Assembly (NCBI RefSeq): GCF_900176075.1
Contig: NZ_FWWV01000001.1
Location: 97,244-161,243, forward strand
Direction: 5' to 3'
Length of the DNA stretch: 64,000 nucleotides
DNA from: Pasteurella testudinis DSM 23072
GTDB taxonomy: Bacteria; Pseudomonadota; Gammaproteobacteria; Enterobacterales; Pasteurellaceae
A model generated the notes under the pieces. It saw only the letters and a program-made list of their open reading frames with translations. It did no database searches and had not been told where the DNA came from. A program made the translations under genes and the position numbers. The first letter of the stretch is position 1; the number at the start of each line of letters is the position of its first letter. Below are positions 1 through 10,863 of the stretch, piece after piece.

Positions 1-961
1 TAAAATCATGCACCAAGCGGTTTTGGTGAAACCGCACTTCGTGTTTCGCCGGATGAACATTCACGTCCACTTGCGACGGATCCAAATCGATAAACAGCAC
101 GAATGCAGGGTAGGCTTCCGTTTGAATTTTTTCGCTATAAGCAAGACGTACGGCATGGTTAATGGTTTTGTCACGCATCATGCGCCCGTTGACGTAGCTG
201 TAATTCAGGTCGTTTTGCGCACGCAAAAAACGGGTGTCCGCTACCCAGCCGTAAAGGTGCAAATCATTGTGTTGCCAATTGATTTCGAGAGCATGATCGA
301 CAAAATCCTGTCCGCAAATTGCCGCCAAGCGTTTGATTTTCTGTTGCGGATTGTTTGCCTTGCGATATTGGCGCACGATTTTGCCGTTATGGGTCAGGGT
401 AAAGCCCGCCTGCGATTTAACCAATGCAATACGGCGAACCACTTCGTCAATATGGCTGAATTCGGTTTTTTCGGTGCGCAAAAATTTGCGCCGTGCCGGC
501 GTATTATAAAACAGATTGGCGACTTCCACCGTTGTGCCGACAGGGTGCGCCGCCGGCTGAACGGTGGTTTCCATCTCGCGCCCTTGGGCGAAAACCTGCC
601 ATGCCTCCGCTTGTTGCGGCGGGCGGGAGGTTAGGGTGAGGCGTGAAACCGAGCTGATACTGGCAAGTGCTTCACCGCGAAAACCCAAGCTCAGAATCGC
701 TTCTAGATCTTCCAGCGTACTGATTTTGCTGGTGGCATGGCGCGATAACGCCAAACCCAGCTCTGCTTGCGGAATGCCAAAACCATTATCGCGGATTCGA
801 ATCAAACCGGCGCCGCCTTGTTCGATATCGATTTGGATTTCGTCGGCTCCGGCATCCAAGCTGTTTTCGATCAGTTCTTTCACCACCGAAGCCGGACGTT
901 CCACGACCTCGCCGGCGGCGATTTGGTTGGTGAGTTGGGGCGAAAGAATCTGAATCGGCAT
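1..961 (-). CDS. mutL: DNA mismatch repair protein MutL (partial, C-terminus outside window)
   Basis: MutL is the GHL-family ATPase that links MutS mismatch recognition to MutH and UvrD in mismatch repair. The reverse-strand reading from the ATG at 961 gives [20 protein letters not shown], then [12 protein letters not shown] (ATP-binding Asn/Asp motif), DNGFGI and [10 protein letters not shown], the classic GHKL motifs. About 320 N-terminal residues are visible, covering the ATPase domain and the start of the transducer domain ([25 protein letters not shown]). The frame stays open to the window edge. The start lies 15 nt downstream of the amiB stop on the same strand, consistent with a tsaE-amiB-mutL transcription unit as in H. 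influenzae. Identification is secure; only completeness is unknown. Confidence 0.97.
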   Translation of the reverse strand, partial: MPIQILSPQLTNQIAAGEVVERPASVVKELIENSLDAGADEIQIDIEQGGAGLIRIRDNGFGIPQAELGLALSRHATSKISTLEDLEAILSLGFRGEALASISSVSRLTLTSRPPQQAEAWQVFAQGREMETTVQPAAHPVGTTVEVANLFYNTPARRKFLRTEKTEFSHIDEVVRRIALVKSQAGFTLTHNGKIVRQYRKANNPQQKIKRLAAICGQDFVDHALEINWQHNDLHLYGWVADTRFLRAQNDLNYSYVNGRMMRDKTINHAVRLAYSEKIQTEAYPAFVLFIDLDPSQVDVNVHPAKHEVRFHQNRLVHDF

Positions 962-976
962 GGTACTCACTCCGGA

Positions 977-2392
977 CTAATCACGCAGTTTGATTTTTTG
1001 TCCGACCCGAACGTTATCATTGCTTAAATTATTCAGGCGGCGCAGTTCACGCAATTTGATATTATACTTGATCGAAATTGCGCCTAAAGTTTCGTTCTTT
1101 TTCACGGTATGATACTGCGGCGTATTGTCATTGACCGCACTTTTATTCGTGCTTTTGGCTGTTGCGCTGCTTTTTGTGCTGACGGCTTCACCGCTGGTGT
1201 TGTAATAATCAATCAGACCACGATAAATCGCATTGGCGATTTGGCGGCGGTAAGCGGCGGTTGCCAGCTTGCTTTCTTCTTCATGGTTGGATAAAAAACC
1301 GGTTTCCACCAACACCGACGGAATATCCGGCGAACGCAAAACTCCGAGGCTGGCGTGCTGCGGTACGTTTTTGCTCAATTTGGCAAAGCTGCCGAAGCGT
1401 TTCAGAATGGATTGGCCCAACTGATAACCAGCGCGTTGCGAATGACCGAACTGTAGATCCAATACGGTTTGGTTCAAATATTTTTCATCGTGCGACGCCA
1501 AAACATTACCGGCGCCGCCCAATAATTCCGATTGTTTCTCATGGTCTTCCAGCCAGCGCCCCATTTCGCTGCTGGCACGTTTATTCGACAGCACCCAAAC
1601 CGAAGCACCACGCAAGGAGGAGGAGCCGTTGGAGTCGGCGTGAATGGAAATCAGGTAATTGGCCTTGTTTTTGCGGGCGATTTCCGAACGGTTCGGCACA
1701 GAAATAAAGTAGTCGCCGGTACGGGTCAGCACGCTTTTGAAACGTGGATCTTTGTCCAGTAACGCCTTCAATTCTTTGGCAATTTGCAGGGTGACGTTTT
1801 TTTCACGCAAGCCCAGACTGGTGCCGATTGCGCCGGGGTCTTTACCGCCATGTCCGGCATCAATGGCAATGACTAATACACCGGTTCGGGCAGTGTTGCT
1901 GCGGGCGGCGGTCGCTCTATTTTTATCGGTGGTGGCGGTTTTTATTGCGCTGTTTGTAATTTTAGCCGCGGCTGTTTTTTTATCGGAAGAGGGGGGGGGT
2001 TTCGCCGTCGGATTATCAACCGTCACGACGATTTTTTTGCCGTTATTTTGGAATTTAACCGCACTTTTTTGACTTAATTCCAGCACAACCCGCAAGGTAG
2101 TCGAGCGGGGCGGATTGCTGGTGCGAATATTGGTAACCACGCTGTCGGCGACTTTCTTTGGCAGCAGATTGGCGTGGCTTTGGCTGTTGGCAAAATCAAT
2201 GACCAAACGCTCCGGATTTTGCAACGCAAAATAGCTGTATTTGGTTTGCAGCGAAAAGGAAAATTCGATTTTGGTATTTTTAGCCTCATTTTTAACGCTG
2301 ACAGCCGTTAATGTGCCGGCATGAGCAGAAAAACTCATTAAACCGAGTAGTAAAGTTAAAAAATAGGTCAAAAATAAGGCAATTTTTTTCAT
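977..2392 (-). CDS. amiB: N-acetylmuramoyl-L-alanine amidase AmiB (AMIN, Amidase_3, LysM)
   Basis: Periplasmic zinc amidase that splits septal peptidoglycan during cell separation. The ORF extends further upstream, but the ATG at 2392 gives a proper signal peptide (MKKIALFLTYFLTLLLGLMSFSAHA) and clears the tsaE gene, so I chose it (471 aa). The order is signal peptide, AMIN domain (about residues 25-120), a Lys/Ala/Thr-rich linker, an Amidase_3 domain (IAIDAGHGGKDPGAIG with the zinc-ligand His; SIHADS; VLVETGFLSNHEEE), and a C-terminal LysM module (YHTVKKNETLGAISIKYNIKLRELRRLNNL). The linker is encoded across a run of nine C residues (PPP), which could slip and frameshift the gene before the catalytic domain. 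It sits between tsaE and mutL on the same strand. Confidence 0.95.
   Translation of the reverse strand: MKKIALFLTYFLTLLLGLMSFSAHAGTLTAVSVKNEAKNTKIEFSFSLQTKYSYFALQNPERLVIDFANSQSHANLLPKKVADSVVTNIRTSNPPRSTTLRVVLELSQKSAVKFQNNGKKIVVTVDNPTAKPPPSSDKKTAAAKITNSAIKTATTDKNRATAARSNTARTGVLVIAIDAGHGGKDPGAIGTSLGLREKNVTLQIAKELKALLDKDPRFKSVLTRTGDYFISVPNRSEIARKNKANYLISIHADSNGSSSLRGASVWVLSNKRASSEMGRWLEDHEKQSELLGGAGNVLASHDEKYLNQTVLDLQFGHSQRAGYQLGQSILKRFGSFAKLSKNVPQHASLGVLRSPDIPSVLVETGFLSNHEEESKLATAAYRRQIANAIYRGLIDYYNTSGEAVSTKSSATAKSTNKSAVNDNTPQYHTVKKNETLGAISIKYNIKLRELRRLNNLSNDNVRVGQKIKLRD
1991..1999 (-). repeat. Nine-base C tract (G9 on + strand) inside amiB
   Basis: The + strand reads nine consecutive G; on the amiB coding strand this is CCC CCC CCC, encoding Pro-Pro-Pro in the linker between the AMIN and amidase domains. 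Gain or loss of one base would frameshift the whole catalytic domain. The run is seen directly; any phase variation is inference. Confidence 0.9.
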
Positions 2393-2447
2393 TCTATCGT
2401 CTTTCGTCAGGTCATCATTAAAGGTAAGCAGCGTATTTTGCGCAGTT

Positions 2448-2939
2448 TTAGCGCAATTGGCAAATAATTTGTGCCGCAATTTCACTATGGGCGGTCAATT
2501 GTAATGCTCTGCCTTGCGCCAGATAATTCAAGCGGATAGTGAGATCGGCGGCAGGAATCATGCCCCGTCCTTTATCCGGCCATTCCAGCAAAAGCAGCGA
2601 ACCGGACTGAAAATAATCACGAATGCCCATAAATTCCAGCTCTTCGGGATCGGCTAAACGGTAAAGATCAAAATGATAAATATCCCATTGTGGCAAATGG
2701 TATTCTTCCACCAGCGTGTAGGTCGGGCTTTTCACATTGCCGTTATGTCCTAACGCTTGAATAATGCCGCGGCTGAACGTGGTTTTCCCTGCGCCGAGAT
2801 CGCCATATAGATAGACAACAAAACCGCTCTTTTGTTCGGCGGCGTTGAGTTGAAGCAAGATTTTGCTCAAACGGTTTGCAAATTCAAGCAGCTGTTGTTC
2901 GTTTTGGCATTCGGTAGTGTAAGTTTGCGATAATGGCAT
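2448..2939 (-). CDS. tsaE: tRNA threonylcarbamoyladenosine biosynthesis ATPase TsaE (YjeE)
   Basis: TsaE is the small P-loop ATPase that works with TsaB and TsaD to make the t6A modification at position 37 of ANN-decoding tRNAs. The 163-aa protein has the Walker A motif GDLGAGKTTFSRG near residues 46-58, the following SPTYTLVEEY segment, and YHFDLYRLADPEELEFMGIRDYF, all hallmarks of the family. The length matches the usual 150-160 aa. The next gene on the same strand is amiB, 55 nt away when its signal-peptide start is used, so the two are probably cotranscribed. Confidence 0.95.
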   Translation of the reverse strand: MPLSQTYTTECQNEQQLLEFANRLSKILLQLNAAEQKSGFVVYLYGDLGAGKTTFSRGIIQALGHNGNVKSPTYTLVEEYHLPQWDIYHFDLYRLADPEELEFMGIRDYFQSGSLLLLEWPDKGRGMIPAADLTIRLNYLAQGRALQLTAHSEIAAQIICQLR

Positions 2940-3066
2940 GGCTGATTATTGGCGTTAAATTAAAGATCAATCAAGGTGCTAATCATAGAGTAATTTCAAT
3001 TGCAATGCACGGTTAAAACGCATGTGACTAAAAAGCAGAATTTTTATTAAACAAGATTTGAAAATT

Positions 3067-3142
<76 letters not shown>

Positions 3143-3261
3143 ATTAGATAGGTACTGTCGTAATCAGTGGGGTGCATTATACAAAAATTTTTTTTGCCTG
3201 CAACCCCAAAATATAAAAAAAAATTTGATTGCCTAAAATGAAAGCAAAAGACGGTTAATTT

Positions 3262-3828
3262 TTAGCTTTCCCCGGCGGTTTTGGTGAGATTAATAAAATG
3301 CTCGCGGTAATAGGCCAACTCGGCAATGGATTCTCTGATGTCGTCCAGCGCCAAATGCGTGTTCTGTTTTTTGAAACCGTCTAAAATTTCCGGTTTCCAA
3401 CGGCTGGCCAGTTCTTTTACGCTGCTGACATCCAGATAGCGGTAATGAAAATAATCCGCTAATTCAGGCATATAGTTAAACAGGAAACGTTTGTCTTGCG
3501 CCACGCTGTTGCCGCAAATCGGCGAGCAGTTTTTCGGTACCCATTTTTTTAAGAAATCGAGGGTGCGTAATTCCGCCGCCCGTTCGGTTAATTTGCTCTC
3601 TTTCACCCGTTGCACCAAGCCGTTGGCGGTGTGGGTTTTGACGCACCATTCGCTCATGGCGTTGAGCAGCGTATCGGGCTGGTGAACTGCCAATACCGGA
3701 CCTTCGGCGAGAATGTTCAAATCTTTATCGGTAACAATGGTGGCGATTTCGATGATCCGCTCTTTTTCGGGGTCAAGGCCGGTCATTTCCAGATCGATCC
3801 AAATCAGATTTTGTTTATCTAATTGCAT
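3262..3828 (-). CDS. orn: Oligoribonuclease (3'-5' exoribonuclease)
   Basis: Orn degrades the 2-5 nt RNA fragments left by other RNases, and pGpG from c-di-GMP turnover. It is a DEDDh exonuclease: [22 protein letters not shown] carries the first D-x-E pair, [13 protein letters not shown] the middle Asp, and [14 protein letters not shown] the final His/Asp. The ORF can be read from 3849, but the ATG at 3828 ([18 protein letters not shown]) aligns with the family N-terminus, giving 188 aa. The divergent rsgA gene begins 73 nt away. Confidence 0.96.
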   Translation of the reverse strand: MQLDKQNLIWIDLEMTGLDPEKERIIEIATIVTDKDLNILAEGPVLAVHQPDTLLNAMSEWCVKTHTANGLVQRVKESKLTERAAELRTLDFLKKWVPKNCSPICGNSVAQDKRFLFNYMPELADYFHYRYLDVSSVKELASRWKPEILDGFKKQNTHLALDDIRESIAELAYYREHFINLTKTAGES

Positions 3829-3901
3829 AATATAAGGTATCCTATCCATTCAAATTTGGGCGTTATTCTAACGCAAAAATGATTAGGGGTAAGGAAATTT
3901 T

Positions 3902-4960
3902 TTGAGCAAGCAGAAGCTAACCAAAAACCAGAAACGCAGGATTCAGTCCAACAAACAGAAAACCTTGAGCGATTATCAGCGGCGCAAAAAAGAAAAACGG
4001 GACAGTCTGGAATGGCAAGACGAGATGTTGGGCGATGTGCAGCCCGGACGGGTGATTGCGCGCTATGCGCTGCATGCGGATATTGAAAACGCCGCCGGTG
4101 AGGTTTTCCGTTGTAATTTGCGCCGGACGATCAGCAATCTGGTGGTCGGCGATTATGTGTTATGGCGTGCCGGACACGAGCAATTGCAAGGCATTAACGG
4201 CGTGGTGGAAGCGGTTCAGCCGCGTAAAAACGAGCTGGCACGGCCAGACTATTATGACGGGATCAAATTAATTGCTTCCAATATTGATAAAATTTTTATC
4301 GTCTCGGCAATCCTACCGCACTTTTCCAGCAATATTATCGATCGTTATCTGGTGATTTGCGAAAATTTGGGCATAAAGCCGATTTTAATTTTGAACAAGA
4401 TCGATTTGTGTGATGCAAACAAACGGCAAGAAGTCGAGCAATTGTTTGATATTTATCGCAATATTGGCTATCAAGTATTGATGGTGTCGGCACAATCCGG
4501 TGAGAACATGCCGCAATTCAAACAGCTTTTGAGTGATGGCTGCGCTATTTTTGTCGGGCAGTCCGGCGTGGGAAAATCCAGCCTGTTAAATGCACTCGAA
4601 CCGCACTTGGGCTTGCAAACCGGCGCAGTCAGTGAGAATTCCGGCTTGGGGCAGCACACCACCACAGTTTCGCGTTTGATTCACCTAAAGTGCGGTGGTG
4701 AAGTGATCGATTCGCCCGGCATTCGCGAGTTTGGGGTGTGGCATTTGGACGCCAATACCATCACCAACGGCTACCGAGAATTCCAACCCTATTTGGGCGG
4801 TTGTAAATTTCGTGATTGCAAGCATTTGGACGATCCGGGCTGTGTGTTGCGCGCCGCCGTTGAGCAAGGCAAGATCGATCCGTTGCGTTTTGAAAATTAT
4901 CACCGCTTGATTTTGGCGTTGGAGGAAAACAAGGCGGGACGCCATTTCGTCACTGCCTAG
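3902..4960 (+). CDS. rsgA: Small ribosomal subunit biogenesis GTPase RsgA
   Basis: RsgA is a circularly permuted GTPase that checks late maturation of the 30S subunit. The permuted order is visible: the G4 motif ILNKIDLCD (about residue 162) precedes the P-loop [16 protein letters not shown] (about 217) and the G3 motif [11 protein letters not shown]-terminal zinc knuckle follows ([14 protein letters not shown]). An OB-fold N-terminal region follows a Lys/Arg-rich tail ([19 protein letters not shown]). The start is a TTG codon, supported by AAGGA a few bases upstream and by the conserved basic N-terminus; no ATG occurs before the OB fold. It has its own 5' region, divergent from orn. Confidence 0.95.
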   Translation: MSKQKLTKNQKRRIQSNKQKTLSDYQRRKKEKRDSLEWQDEMLGDVQPGRVIARYALHADIENAAGEVFRCNLRRTISNLVVGDYVLWRAGHEQLQGINGVVEAVQPRKNELARPDYYDGIKLIASNIDKIFIVSAILPHFSSNIIDRYLVICENLGIKPILILNKIDLCDANKRQEVEQLFDIYRNIGYQVLMVSAQSGENMPQFKQLLSDGCAIFVGQSGVGKSSLLNALEPHLGLQTGAVSENSGLGQHTTTVSRLIHLKCGGEVIDSPGIREFGVWHLDANTITNGYREFQPYLGGCKFRDCKHLDDPGCVLRAAVEQGKIDPLRFENYHRLILALEENKAGRHFVTA

Positions 4961-5290
4961 TTGTAACAAACCGGTAACTTAATTCAAGTTTTCACACTGC
5001 AATAAAGCCGTTAAAATAGCGTTCAGATAGGTAGACGAAATGTGAATATTGCTCAAAAAATAAGCTTTATTTAATAAAAAATGTGCGATATCTCATATTT
5101 TTTCCAGTTATGGCTTGATTATTTAAGTGGAATATTGATACTAACCCCACTAATTATTTTAATCGGTAAAATAATTATGAAAAAATTGTAATAATCGCGG
5201 CGTTGGACGTATTTTCCGATTTTTTACGGAACTTATGGCCAACGTATTGATTTATATTCAATATTATTCATATAAATTAAGGAAATTACT
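4961..5290. other. Intergenic region rsgA-ptsH (330 nt)
   Basis: This AT-rich stretch lies between the rsgA stop and the ptsH start and presumably holds the ptsHI-crr promoter. The one element I can support is a CRP-like palindrome, listed separately. A good ribosome-binding site (TTAAGGAA) precedes the ptsH ATG. I see no small gene and no clear rho-independent terminator. Confidence 0.6.
5079..5100. promoter_or_regulatory. Candidate CRP-binding site upstream of ptsH
   Basis: The core TGTGC-gatatc-TCATA matches 8 of 10 bases of the TGTGA-N6-TCACA consensus and is flanked by AAA and TTT as in the full 22-bp site. CRP control of ptsHI-crr is established in enteric bacteria; its use here is inference. 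It lies about 190 nt upstream of the ptsH start. Confidence 0.4.
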
Positions 5291-5548
5291 ATGTACTCAA
5301 AAGACGTTACCATTACTGCTCCAAATGGCTTGCATACTCGTCCGGCTGCTCAATTTGTGAAAGAAGCAAAAGCGTTTGCCTCTGACATCACTGTAACTTC
5401 CAACGGCAAAAGCTCAAGTGCGAAAAGCCTGTTTAAATTGCAAACCTTAGGTTTGGTGCAGGGTACGGTGATTACCATTAGTGCGGAAGGGGAAGACGAA
5501 GAAAAAGCGGTTGAGCATTTGGTCGCGTTGATCCCGACATTGGAATAA
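5291..5548 (+). CDS. ptsH: Phosphocarrier protein HPr
   Basis: HPr carries phosphate from enzyme I to sugar-specific EIIA domains. The 85-aa protein has the active-site His15 in [14 protein letters not shown] and Ser46 in [15 protein letters not shown], both in the exact family positions. The start has a good ribosome-binding site (AAGGAA). It is the first gene of the ptsH-ptsI-crr order; 139 nt separate it from ptsI, longer than in E. coli, with no convincing terminator between. Confidence 0.98.
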   Translation: MYSKDVTITAPNGLHTRPAAQFVKEAKAFASDITVTSNGKSSSAKSLFKLQTLGLVQGTVITISAEGEDEEKAVEHLVALIPTLE

Positions 5549-5687
5549 TGCGCAGCAGATAATTTCATGTTGAGTTTCATCAGGGCGGCGGTGAAAACGG
5601 CTTGCCATCATCGGTGAATCCAAGGTAACAAAAGCGGGTAGAGTAGCCTATTCGCTTCTACTATTTTATCCAAGAAAAGGTTTTATT

Positions 5688-7415
5688 ATGATTTCAGGTA
5701 TTTTGGCTTCGCCAGGGATTGTCTTCGGAAAGGCATTGGTTCTGAAAGAAGAAGAAATTGTTCTAAATACAAAATCAATTGCTGAATCTCAAATTGATAC
5801 TGAAATTCAGCGCTTTTATAGCGGTCGTGAAAAAGCCGTAGAGCAATTAACTGCGATTAAAGAAAAAGCAACGAGAACATTAGGCGAAGAAAAAGGCGCG
5901 ATCTTTGACGGGCACTTAATGATTCTTGAAGACGAAGAACTTGAAGAAGAAATTATCGCGTTTATTCGTGACGAGTCGGTGAGCGCCGATTTTGCCGCCA
6001 GCACCGTGATTGATCAACAAGTCACCATGCTGTCGGAAATTGACGATGAATACTTAAAAGAAAGAGCGGGCGACATCCGTGATATCGGTAACCGTTTGAT
6101 TAAGAATATTTTGGGCATGCATATCGTTGATTTGGGTGAAATCAACCAGGAAGTGATTTTGGTTGCCAACGATTTAACCCCATCGGAAACCGCACAATTG
6201 AACTTGGATAAAGTACTGGGTTTTATCACCGATATCGGCGGACGCACTTCCCACACCTCGATTATGGCACGTTCATTGGAACTGCCGGCAATCGTGGGAA
6301 CTAATGTGGCGACCAAATCGATTGTCAGCGGCGATATATTGATTTTGGATGCGGTGAATAATCAAGTATTGATTAATCCGAGCCAAGAAGCACTGGAAAA
6401 TATTAAAGGCTTGCAGCAACAATTGGCAGAAGAAAAAATTGAACTGGCCAAATTGAAAGATCTGCCTGCGCTGACGCTGGACGGACATCAAGTGGAAGTG
6501 TGCGCCAATATCGGTACGATTCGTGATATTGATGGCGCTCACCGCAACGGTGCCGAAGGCGTTGGCTTATACCGTACCGAATTCCTGTTTATGGATCGTG
6601 ATCAACTGCCGACGGAAGAAGAGCAGTTCCAGGCTTACAAAGAAGTGGTTGAAGCAATGGACGGCAAACTGGTGGTGTTGCGCACCATGGATATCGGTGG
6701 TGACAAAGATCTGCCATATCTGAATTTGCCGAAAGAAATGAACCCGTTCTTGGGTTGGCGTGCGATCCGTATCGCCTTGGATAAACGTGAAATCCTGAAT
6801 ACACAATTAAGAGCGGTTTTACGCGCGTCTGCGTTCGGCAAGTTGGCGGTGATGTTCCCGATGATTATTTCGGTTGAAGAGATCCGCACTTTAAAAGCGG
6901 TTATCAGCGAATTAAAACAAGAGCTGCGCAACGAAGGCATTGCGTTTGACGAAGAGATTCAAATCGGTGTGATGGTGGAAACGCCGTCGGCGGCGGTGAA
7001 TGCCAAATTCTTAGCGAAAGAAGTGGATTTCTTCAGTATCGGCACTAACGATCTGACCCAATATACTTTGGCGGTCGATCGGGGGAACGAACTGATTTCC
7101 CACCTGTACAACCCAATGACACCATCGGTATTGAACCTGATTAAACAAGTTATCGACGCCTCCCATGCCGAAGGCAAATGGACCGGTATGTGCGGTGAGC
7201 TGGCCGGTGATGAAAGTGCAACTTTGCTGCTGCTGGGCATGGGTTTGGACGAGTTCAGCATGAGTGCGATTTCAGTGCCTAGAATTAAGAAATTGATTCG
7301 TAACGTTAACTTTGAGGACGTGCAACGTTTGGCGAAAGACGTTCTTGAGCAACCGACTGCGGCCGATATCGAAGCAAAAATTTCTGATTTTTTAGCCGAA
7401 AATGGTTTAAACTAG
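5688..7415 (+). CDS. ptsI: PTS enzyme I (phosphoenolpyruvate-protein phosphotransferase)
   Basis: Enzyme I autophosphorylates from phosphoenolpyruvate and passes the phosphate to HPr. The 575-aa length is exactly the E. coli size. The phosphorylated histidine is His189 in [22 protein letters not shown]. The C-terminal PEP-binding TIM barrel has [62 protein letters not shown] and the active Cys in [13 protein letters not shown] Shine-Dalgarno (AAGAAAAGG) precedes the ATG. It forms the phosphorelay core with ptsH upstream and crr 66 nt downstream. Confidence 0.98.
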   Translation: MISGILASPGIVFGKALVLKEEEIVLNTKSIAESQIDTEIQRFYSGREKAVEQLTAIKEKATRTLGEEKGAIFDGHLMILEDEELEEEIIAFIRDESVSADFAASTVIDQQVTMLSEIDDEYLKERAGDIRDIGNRLIKNILGMHIVDLGEINQEVILVANDLTPSETAQLNLDKVLGFITDIGGRTSHTSIMARSLELPAIVGTNVATKSIVSGDILILDAVNNQVLINPSQEALENIKGLQQQLAEEKIELAKLKDLPALTLDGHQVEVCANIGTIRDIDGAHRNGAEGVGLYRTEFLFMDRDQLPTEEEQFQAYKEVVEAMDGKLVVLRTMDIGGDKDLPYLNLPKEMNPFLGWRAIRIALDKREILNTQLRAVLRASAFGKLAVMFPMIISVEEIRTLKAVISELKQELRNEGIAFDEEIQIGVMVETPSAAVNAKFLAKEVDFFSIGTNDLTQYTLAVDRGNELISHLYNPMTPSVLNLIKQVIDASHAEGKWTGMCGELAGDESATLLLLGMGLDEFSMSAISVPRIKKLIRNVNFEDVQRLAKDVLEQPTAADIEAKISDFLAENGLN

Positions 7416-7481
7416 ATACAAATTAAAAAATTTCGGGTAACATAATACCGATTTTTGATGGATTAATGAGGAGAATGTAAA

Positions 7482-7982
7482 ATGGGTTTATTTGATAAAC
7501 TGTTTGGTTCAAAGGATAACAAGGGTGCGGAAGTCGAAATTTATGCGCCTTTGTCTGGTGAAATTGTCAATATCGAAGATGTGCCGGATGTTGTCTTTTC
7601 TGAAAAAATCGTTGGCGACGGCATTGCAATTCGTCCGACCGGAAATAAAATTGTAGCGCCGATTGATGGTGTGATTGGCAAAATTTTTGAAACCAACCAC
7701 GCATTTTCAATGGAATCCAGAGAAGGTGTTGAATTGTTCGTTCACTTCGGTATTGATACCGTCGAGTTGAAAGGCGAAGGCTTCACCCGTGTTGCCGAAG
7801 AAGGTCAGGAAGTGAAAAAAGGCGACGTCATTATCGAGTTTGATTTGGCGTTGTTAGAAGCGAAAGCAAAATCGGTATTAACGCCGGTAGTGATTTCCAA
7901 TATGGACGAAATCAGCAGCATTGAAAAATCCAGTGGCGCCGTCGTTTTAGGCGAAACTGTGATCTTGAAATTGAAAAAATAA
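7482..7982 (+). CDS. crr: PTS glucose-specific EIIA component (EIIA-Glc, Crr)
   Basis: EIIA-Glc accepts phosphate from HPr and is the signalling hub of catabolite repression: the phosphorylated form stimulates adenylate cyclase and the unphosphorylated form causes inducer exclusion. The 166-aa soluble protein has the two conserved histidines, His73 (TNHAFSMES) and the phosphorylated His88 ([15 protein letters not shown]), with [10 protein letters not shown] near the end. No transmembrane IIC domain is fused. It ends the ptsHI-crr unit and is followed by a strong terminator. Its product would influence cAMP-CRP, which appears to control the lsr locus in this window. Confidence 0.97.
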   Translation: MGLFDKLFGSKDNKGAEVEIYAPLSGEIVNIEDVPDVVFSEKIVGDGIAIRPTGNKIVAPIDGVIGKIFETNHAFSMESREGVELFVHFGIDTVELKGEGFTRVAEEGQEVKKGDVIIEFDLALLEAKAKSVLTPVVISNMDEISSIEKSSGAVVLGETVILKLKK

Positions 7983-8012
7983 TCTGATTTTTTATCCGAT
8001 CAATCTTTCAAT

Positions 8013-8042
8013 AAAAAACCGAGCCGTGTGCTCGGTTTTTTT
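8013..8042 (+). terminator. Rho-independent terminator of ptsHI-crr
   Basis: A-rich lead, stem CCGAGC / GCTCGG around a 5-nt loop (CGTGT), then a run of T. It lies about 35 nt after the crr stop. Confidence 0.9.
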
Positions 8043-8088
8043 ATATCTGATACATGTGCGGACAGCGAAGTTTTCAGGTGTAGATCAT

Positions 8089-8125
8089 AAAAAATCGGAG
8101 CAGCTCATGACTGTTTCCGATTTTT
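8089..8125 (-). terminator. Rho-independent terminator of arcA
   Basis: AAAAATCGGA and TCCGATTTTT form an inverted repeat about 40 nt past the arcA stop on its strand, ending in T residues on the minus strand. A USS copy lies between it and arcA. Confidence 0.7.
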
Positions 8126-8163
8126 ATACTTTGTTTATTTTTTGCGAAAGTGCGGTCGGAAAT

Positions 8164-8877
8164 TTATTCCAATTCGCCGCAGAAACGGTAGCCTTCGCCG
8201 TGAATGGTTGCGATAATTTCCGGCGTATCCGGATTGGCTTCAAAATGTTTTCTGATACGGCGAATGGTTACATCGACAGTTCTGTCGTGCGGTTTCAATT
8301 CGCGTCCGGTCATTTTTTTCAACAGATCGTCGCGAGTTTGAATTTTGCCCGGATTTTCACAGAAGTGTAAGAGCGCACGAAATTCACTGCGCGGCAATTT
8401 GTTGCTTTCGCCTTCCGGAGAGATTAACGTGCGGCTGTTAATATCCAATACCCAGCCGTTAAAGCGGTACTGATCAACGTGTTCATGCGACACCGGCTGA
8501 TCTTTTTCCGACATGGTGCGCTGGAGTAAATTTCTGGCGCGAATGGCTAATTCGCGTGGGTTGAACGGTTTGGTAATGTAATCGTCAGCGCCGATTTCCA
8601 GACCTAAGATCTTATCGACTTCATTATCGCGGCCGGTTAAAAACATCAGCGCGGTATTGGCATTTTCACGCAGTTCGCGTGCTAACATCAGCCCGTTTTT
8701 GCCGGGCAGGTTGATGTCCATCACCACCAAATTGACGGTATTGTTAGACAGAATAGTATGCATTTTATTACCGTCTGATGCTTCCATTACTTCGTAGCCT
8801 TCGGCTTCGAAAATATTTTTTAGAGTATTGCGTGTAACGGCTTCATCTTCAACGATAAGGATTTTAGGAATACGCAT
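8164..8877 (-). CDS. arcA: Aerobic respiration control response regulator ArcA
   Basis: ArcA is the OmpR-family regulator phosphorylated by ArcB when the quinone pool is reduced; it represses respiratory genes under low oxygen. The 237-aa protein has the acidic pocket IVEDE, the phospho-acceptor Asp54 ([12 protein letters not shown]), Thr (LMFLTGRD) and Lys105-region ([14 protein letters not shown]). A winged-helix DNA-binding domain ends [23 protein letters not shown]...[10 protein letters not shown]. The sequence reads as ArcA rather than another OmpR-family member. It converges on crr, with terminators for both in between. The cognate sensor gene is not in this window. Confidence 0.96.
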   Translation of the reverse strand: MRIPKILIVEDEAVTRNTLKNIFEAEGYEVMEASDGNKMHTILSNNTVNLVVMDINLPGKNGLMLARELRENANTALMFLTGRDNEVDKILGLEIGADDYITKPFNPRELAIRARNLLQRTMSEKDQPVSHEHVDQYRFNGWVLDINSRTLISPEGESNKLPRSEFRALLHFCENPGKIQTRDDLLKKMTGRELKPHDRTVDVTIRRIRKHFEANPDTPEIIATIHGEGYRFCGELE

Positions 8878-9121
8878 TTATTTTTTACCTATAAAATCAC
8901 AAGGGCGATAAGCTGTCTTAGCGTGTTAGTTTTTAAGACAGCGAATTTTACTTTTAATAAACAAAATAAAATATTAATTGCAGAATTGCAACGTAACTAT
9001 AACATAAAGAGAATAAAAAGCGCACCATTCTCCGCGAAACTTTGACATAGGTCATTATTTATTATTGCCACTGTTAGTGAAAGCGGCAAAAATATAGTGG
9101 TAATAGGCTGCGCTTTAGTTT

Positions 9122-10711
9122 CTAATGCTCTTTAGTTTTGAAGAATTGCACGTCGGGATAGCGCTCTTGCGCTAAATTCAAATTCACCATCGTCGGGGCG
9201 ATATACGTCAGATTATCGCTGCCGTCCAAGGCGAGATTTTGTTCGTTTTTACGTTTGAATTCTTCAAATTTTTTCACATCAGCGCATTCAACCCAACGGG
9301 CGGTTGACACGTTGACGGTTTCATAAATCGCTTCCACGTTATATTCGCTTTTCAGACGTGCGACCACCACATCAAACTGCAATACCCCGACCGCACCGAC
9401 AATCAGATCGTTGTTCATCAACGGGCGGAACACCTGCACGGCACCTTCTTCGGAAAGCTGCACCAGCCCTTTCAACAGCTGTTTCTGTTTTAACGGATCT
9501 CTCAGGCGGATACGGCGGAACAGCTCCGGCGCAAAGTTCGGAATGCCGCTGAATTTGAGTTTTTCGCCTTGGGTAAAGGTGTCGCCGATTTGAATCGTGC
9601 CGTGATTGTGCAGCCCGATAATGTCGCCGGCATAGGCTTCTTCGGCGTGCGTGCGATCACCTGCCATAAAGGTTAAGGCATCGGAAATCACCACGTCTTT
9701 GCCGATGCGTACATGGTGCATTTTCATGCCTTTTTCATATTTTCCGGAGACGATTCGCATAAAGGCGACGCGGTCACGGTGTTTCGGATCCATATTCGCC
9801 TGAATTTTAAACACGAATCCGCTCAGTTTGTCTTCCGCCGGCGAAACATCGCGCACATCGGCGTGGCGAACTTGCGGGCGTGGCGCCCATTGGGTTAAAC
9901 CGTCCAGCATATGATCGACTCCGAAATTACCAAGTGCGGTACCGAAAAAGACCGGCGTGAGTTGCCCTTGCAAAAACAGTTCCAGCTCAAACGGATTTGA
10001 AGCCCCCTGCACCAGTTCCAACTCGTCACGCAGTTGTTGTGCCAAATCGGCGCCGACCGCACTTTCCAACTCGGGATTATCCAGTCCTTTAATGGTACGC
10101 ACGCTTTGAATGGTATGCCCTTGACCGCTTTGATACAGATAGGTTTCGTCATTATAAAGGTGATAAACCCCTTTGAATAACTTGCCGCAGCCGATCGGCC
10201 AAGTGATCGGCGCGCAGTGGATATTCAGCACGTTTTCCACCTCGTCCAATAACTCCATCGGATCACGGATATCGCGGTCGAGTTTATTCATGAACGTCAA
10301 AATCGGCGTGTCGCGCAAACGGGTCACTTCCATTAATTTAATCGTTCTTTCCTCGACCCCTTTGGCGGAGTCGATCACCATCAAACAGCTGTCAACAGCA
10401 GTCAAAGTGCGGTAGGTATCTTCGGAAAAGTCTTCGTGACCGGGCGTATCCAACAAATTGACCAAACAGTCGTTATACGGAAACTGCATGACGGAGGTTG
10501 TAATCGAAATCCCACGTTGTTTTTCCATTTCCATCCAATCCGATTTGGCGTGTTGGCCGGAGCCGCGCCCTTTTACTGTGCCGGCGGTTTGAATCGCTTC
10601 TCCGTACAGCAACACTTTTTCGGTAATCGTGGTTTTACCCGCATCGGGGTGCGAGATGATCGCAAAAGTGCGGCGCTTATCAACTTGTTGTGGATATTGA
10701 TTTAATGACAT
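9122..10711 (-). CDS. prfC: Peptide chain release factor 3 (RF3)
   Basis: RF3 is the translational GTPase that removes RF1 and RF2 from the ribosome after termination. GTPase motifs are [13 protein letters not shown] (G1), a threonine switch ([12 protein letters not shown]), DTPGHEDF (G3) and NKLD (G4), followed by the RF3-specific C-terminal domains. The ORF opens at 10783, but the ATG at 10711 ([25 protein letters not shown]) matches the family start and gives 529 aa. It is divergent from dapF, with about 150 nt between. Confidence 0.96.
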   Translation of the reverse strand: MSLNQYPQQVDKRRTFAIISHPDAGKTTITEKVLLYGEAIQTAGTVKGRGSGQHAKSDWMEMEKQRGISITTSVMQFPYNDCLVNLLDTPGHEDFSEDTYRTLTAVDSCLMVIDSAKGVEERTIKLMEVTRLRDTPILTFMNKLDRDIRDPMELLDEVENVLNIHCAPITWPIGCGKLFKGVYHLYNDETYLYQSGQGHTIQSVRTIKGLDNPELESAVGADLAQQLRDELELVQGASNPFELELFLQGQLTPVFFGTALGNFGVDHMLDGLTQWAPRPQVRHADVRDVSPAEDKLSGFVFKIQANMDPKHRDRVAFMRIVSGKYEKGMKMHHVRIGKDVVISDALTFMAGDRTHAEEAYAGDIIGLHNHGTIQIGDTFTQGEKLKFSGIPNFAPELFRRIRLRDPLKQKQLLKGLVQLSEEGAVQVFRPLMNNDLIVGAVGVLQFDVVVARLKSEYNVEAIYETVNVSTARWVECADVKKFEEFKRKNEQNLALDGSDNLTYIAPTMVNLNLAQERYPDVQFFKTKEH

Positions 10712-10863
10712 TATGCTTTCGGTTCTATTAGGGTTAATCATGATTAAACGGCGTATTGTCGCTGATTTGCCACCTAAACACAATCAGTGATTTGTACTTG
10801 GCTTTAGACATTCCGCGAGCTTGGTTCTATAATGCGTTTACGATTAAAATTTAAGGACTGTTT

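Noticed and set aside
5247..5276. TTGATT / TATAAA as the ptsH promoter
   Set aside because: The implied transcription start would fall at or after the ribosome-binding site of ptsH, leaving no usable leader.
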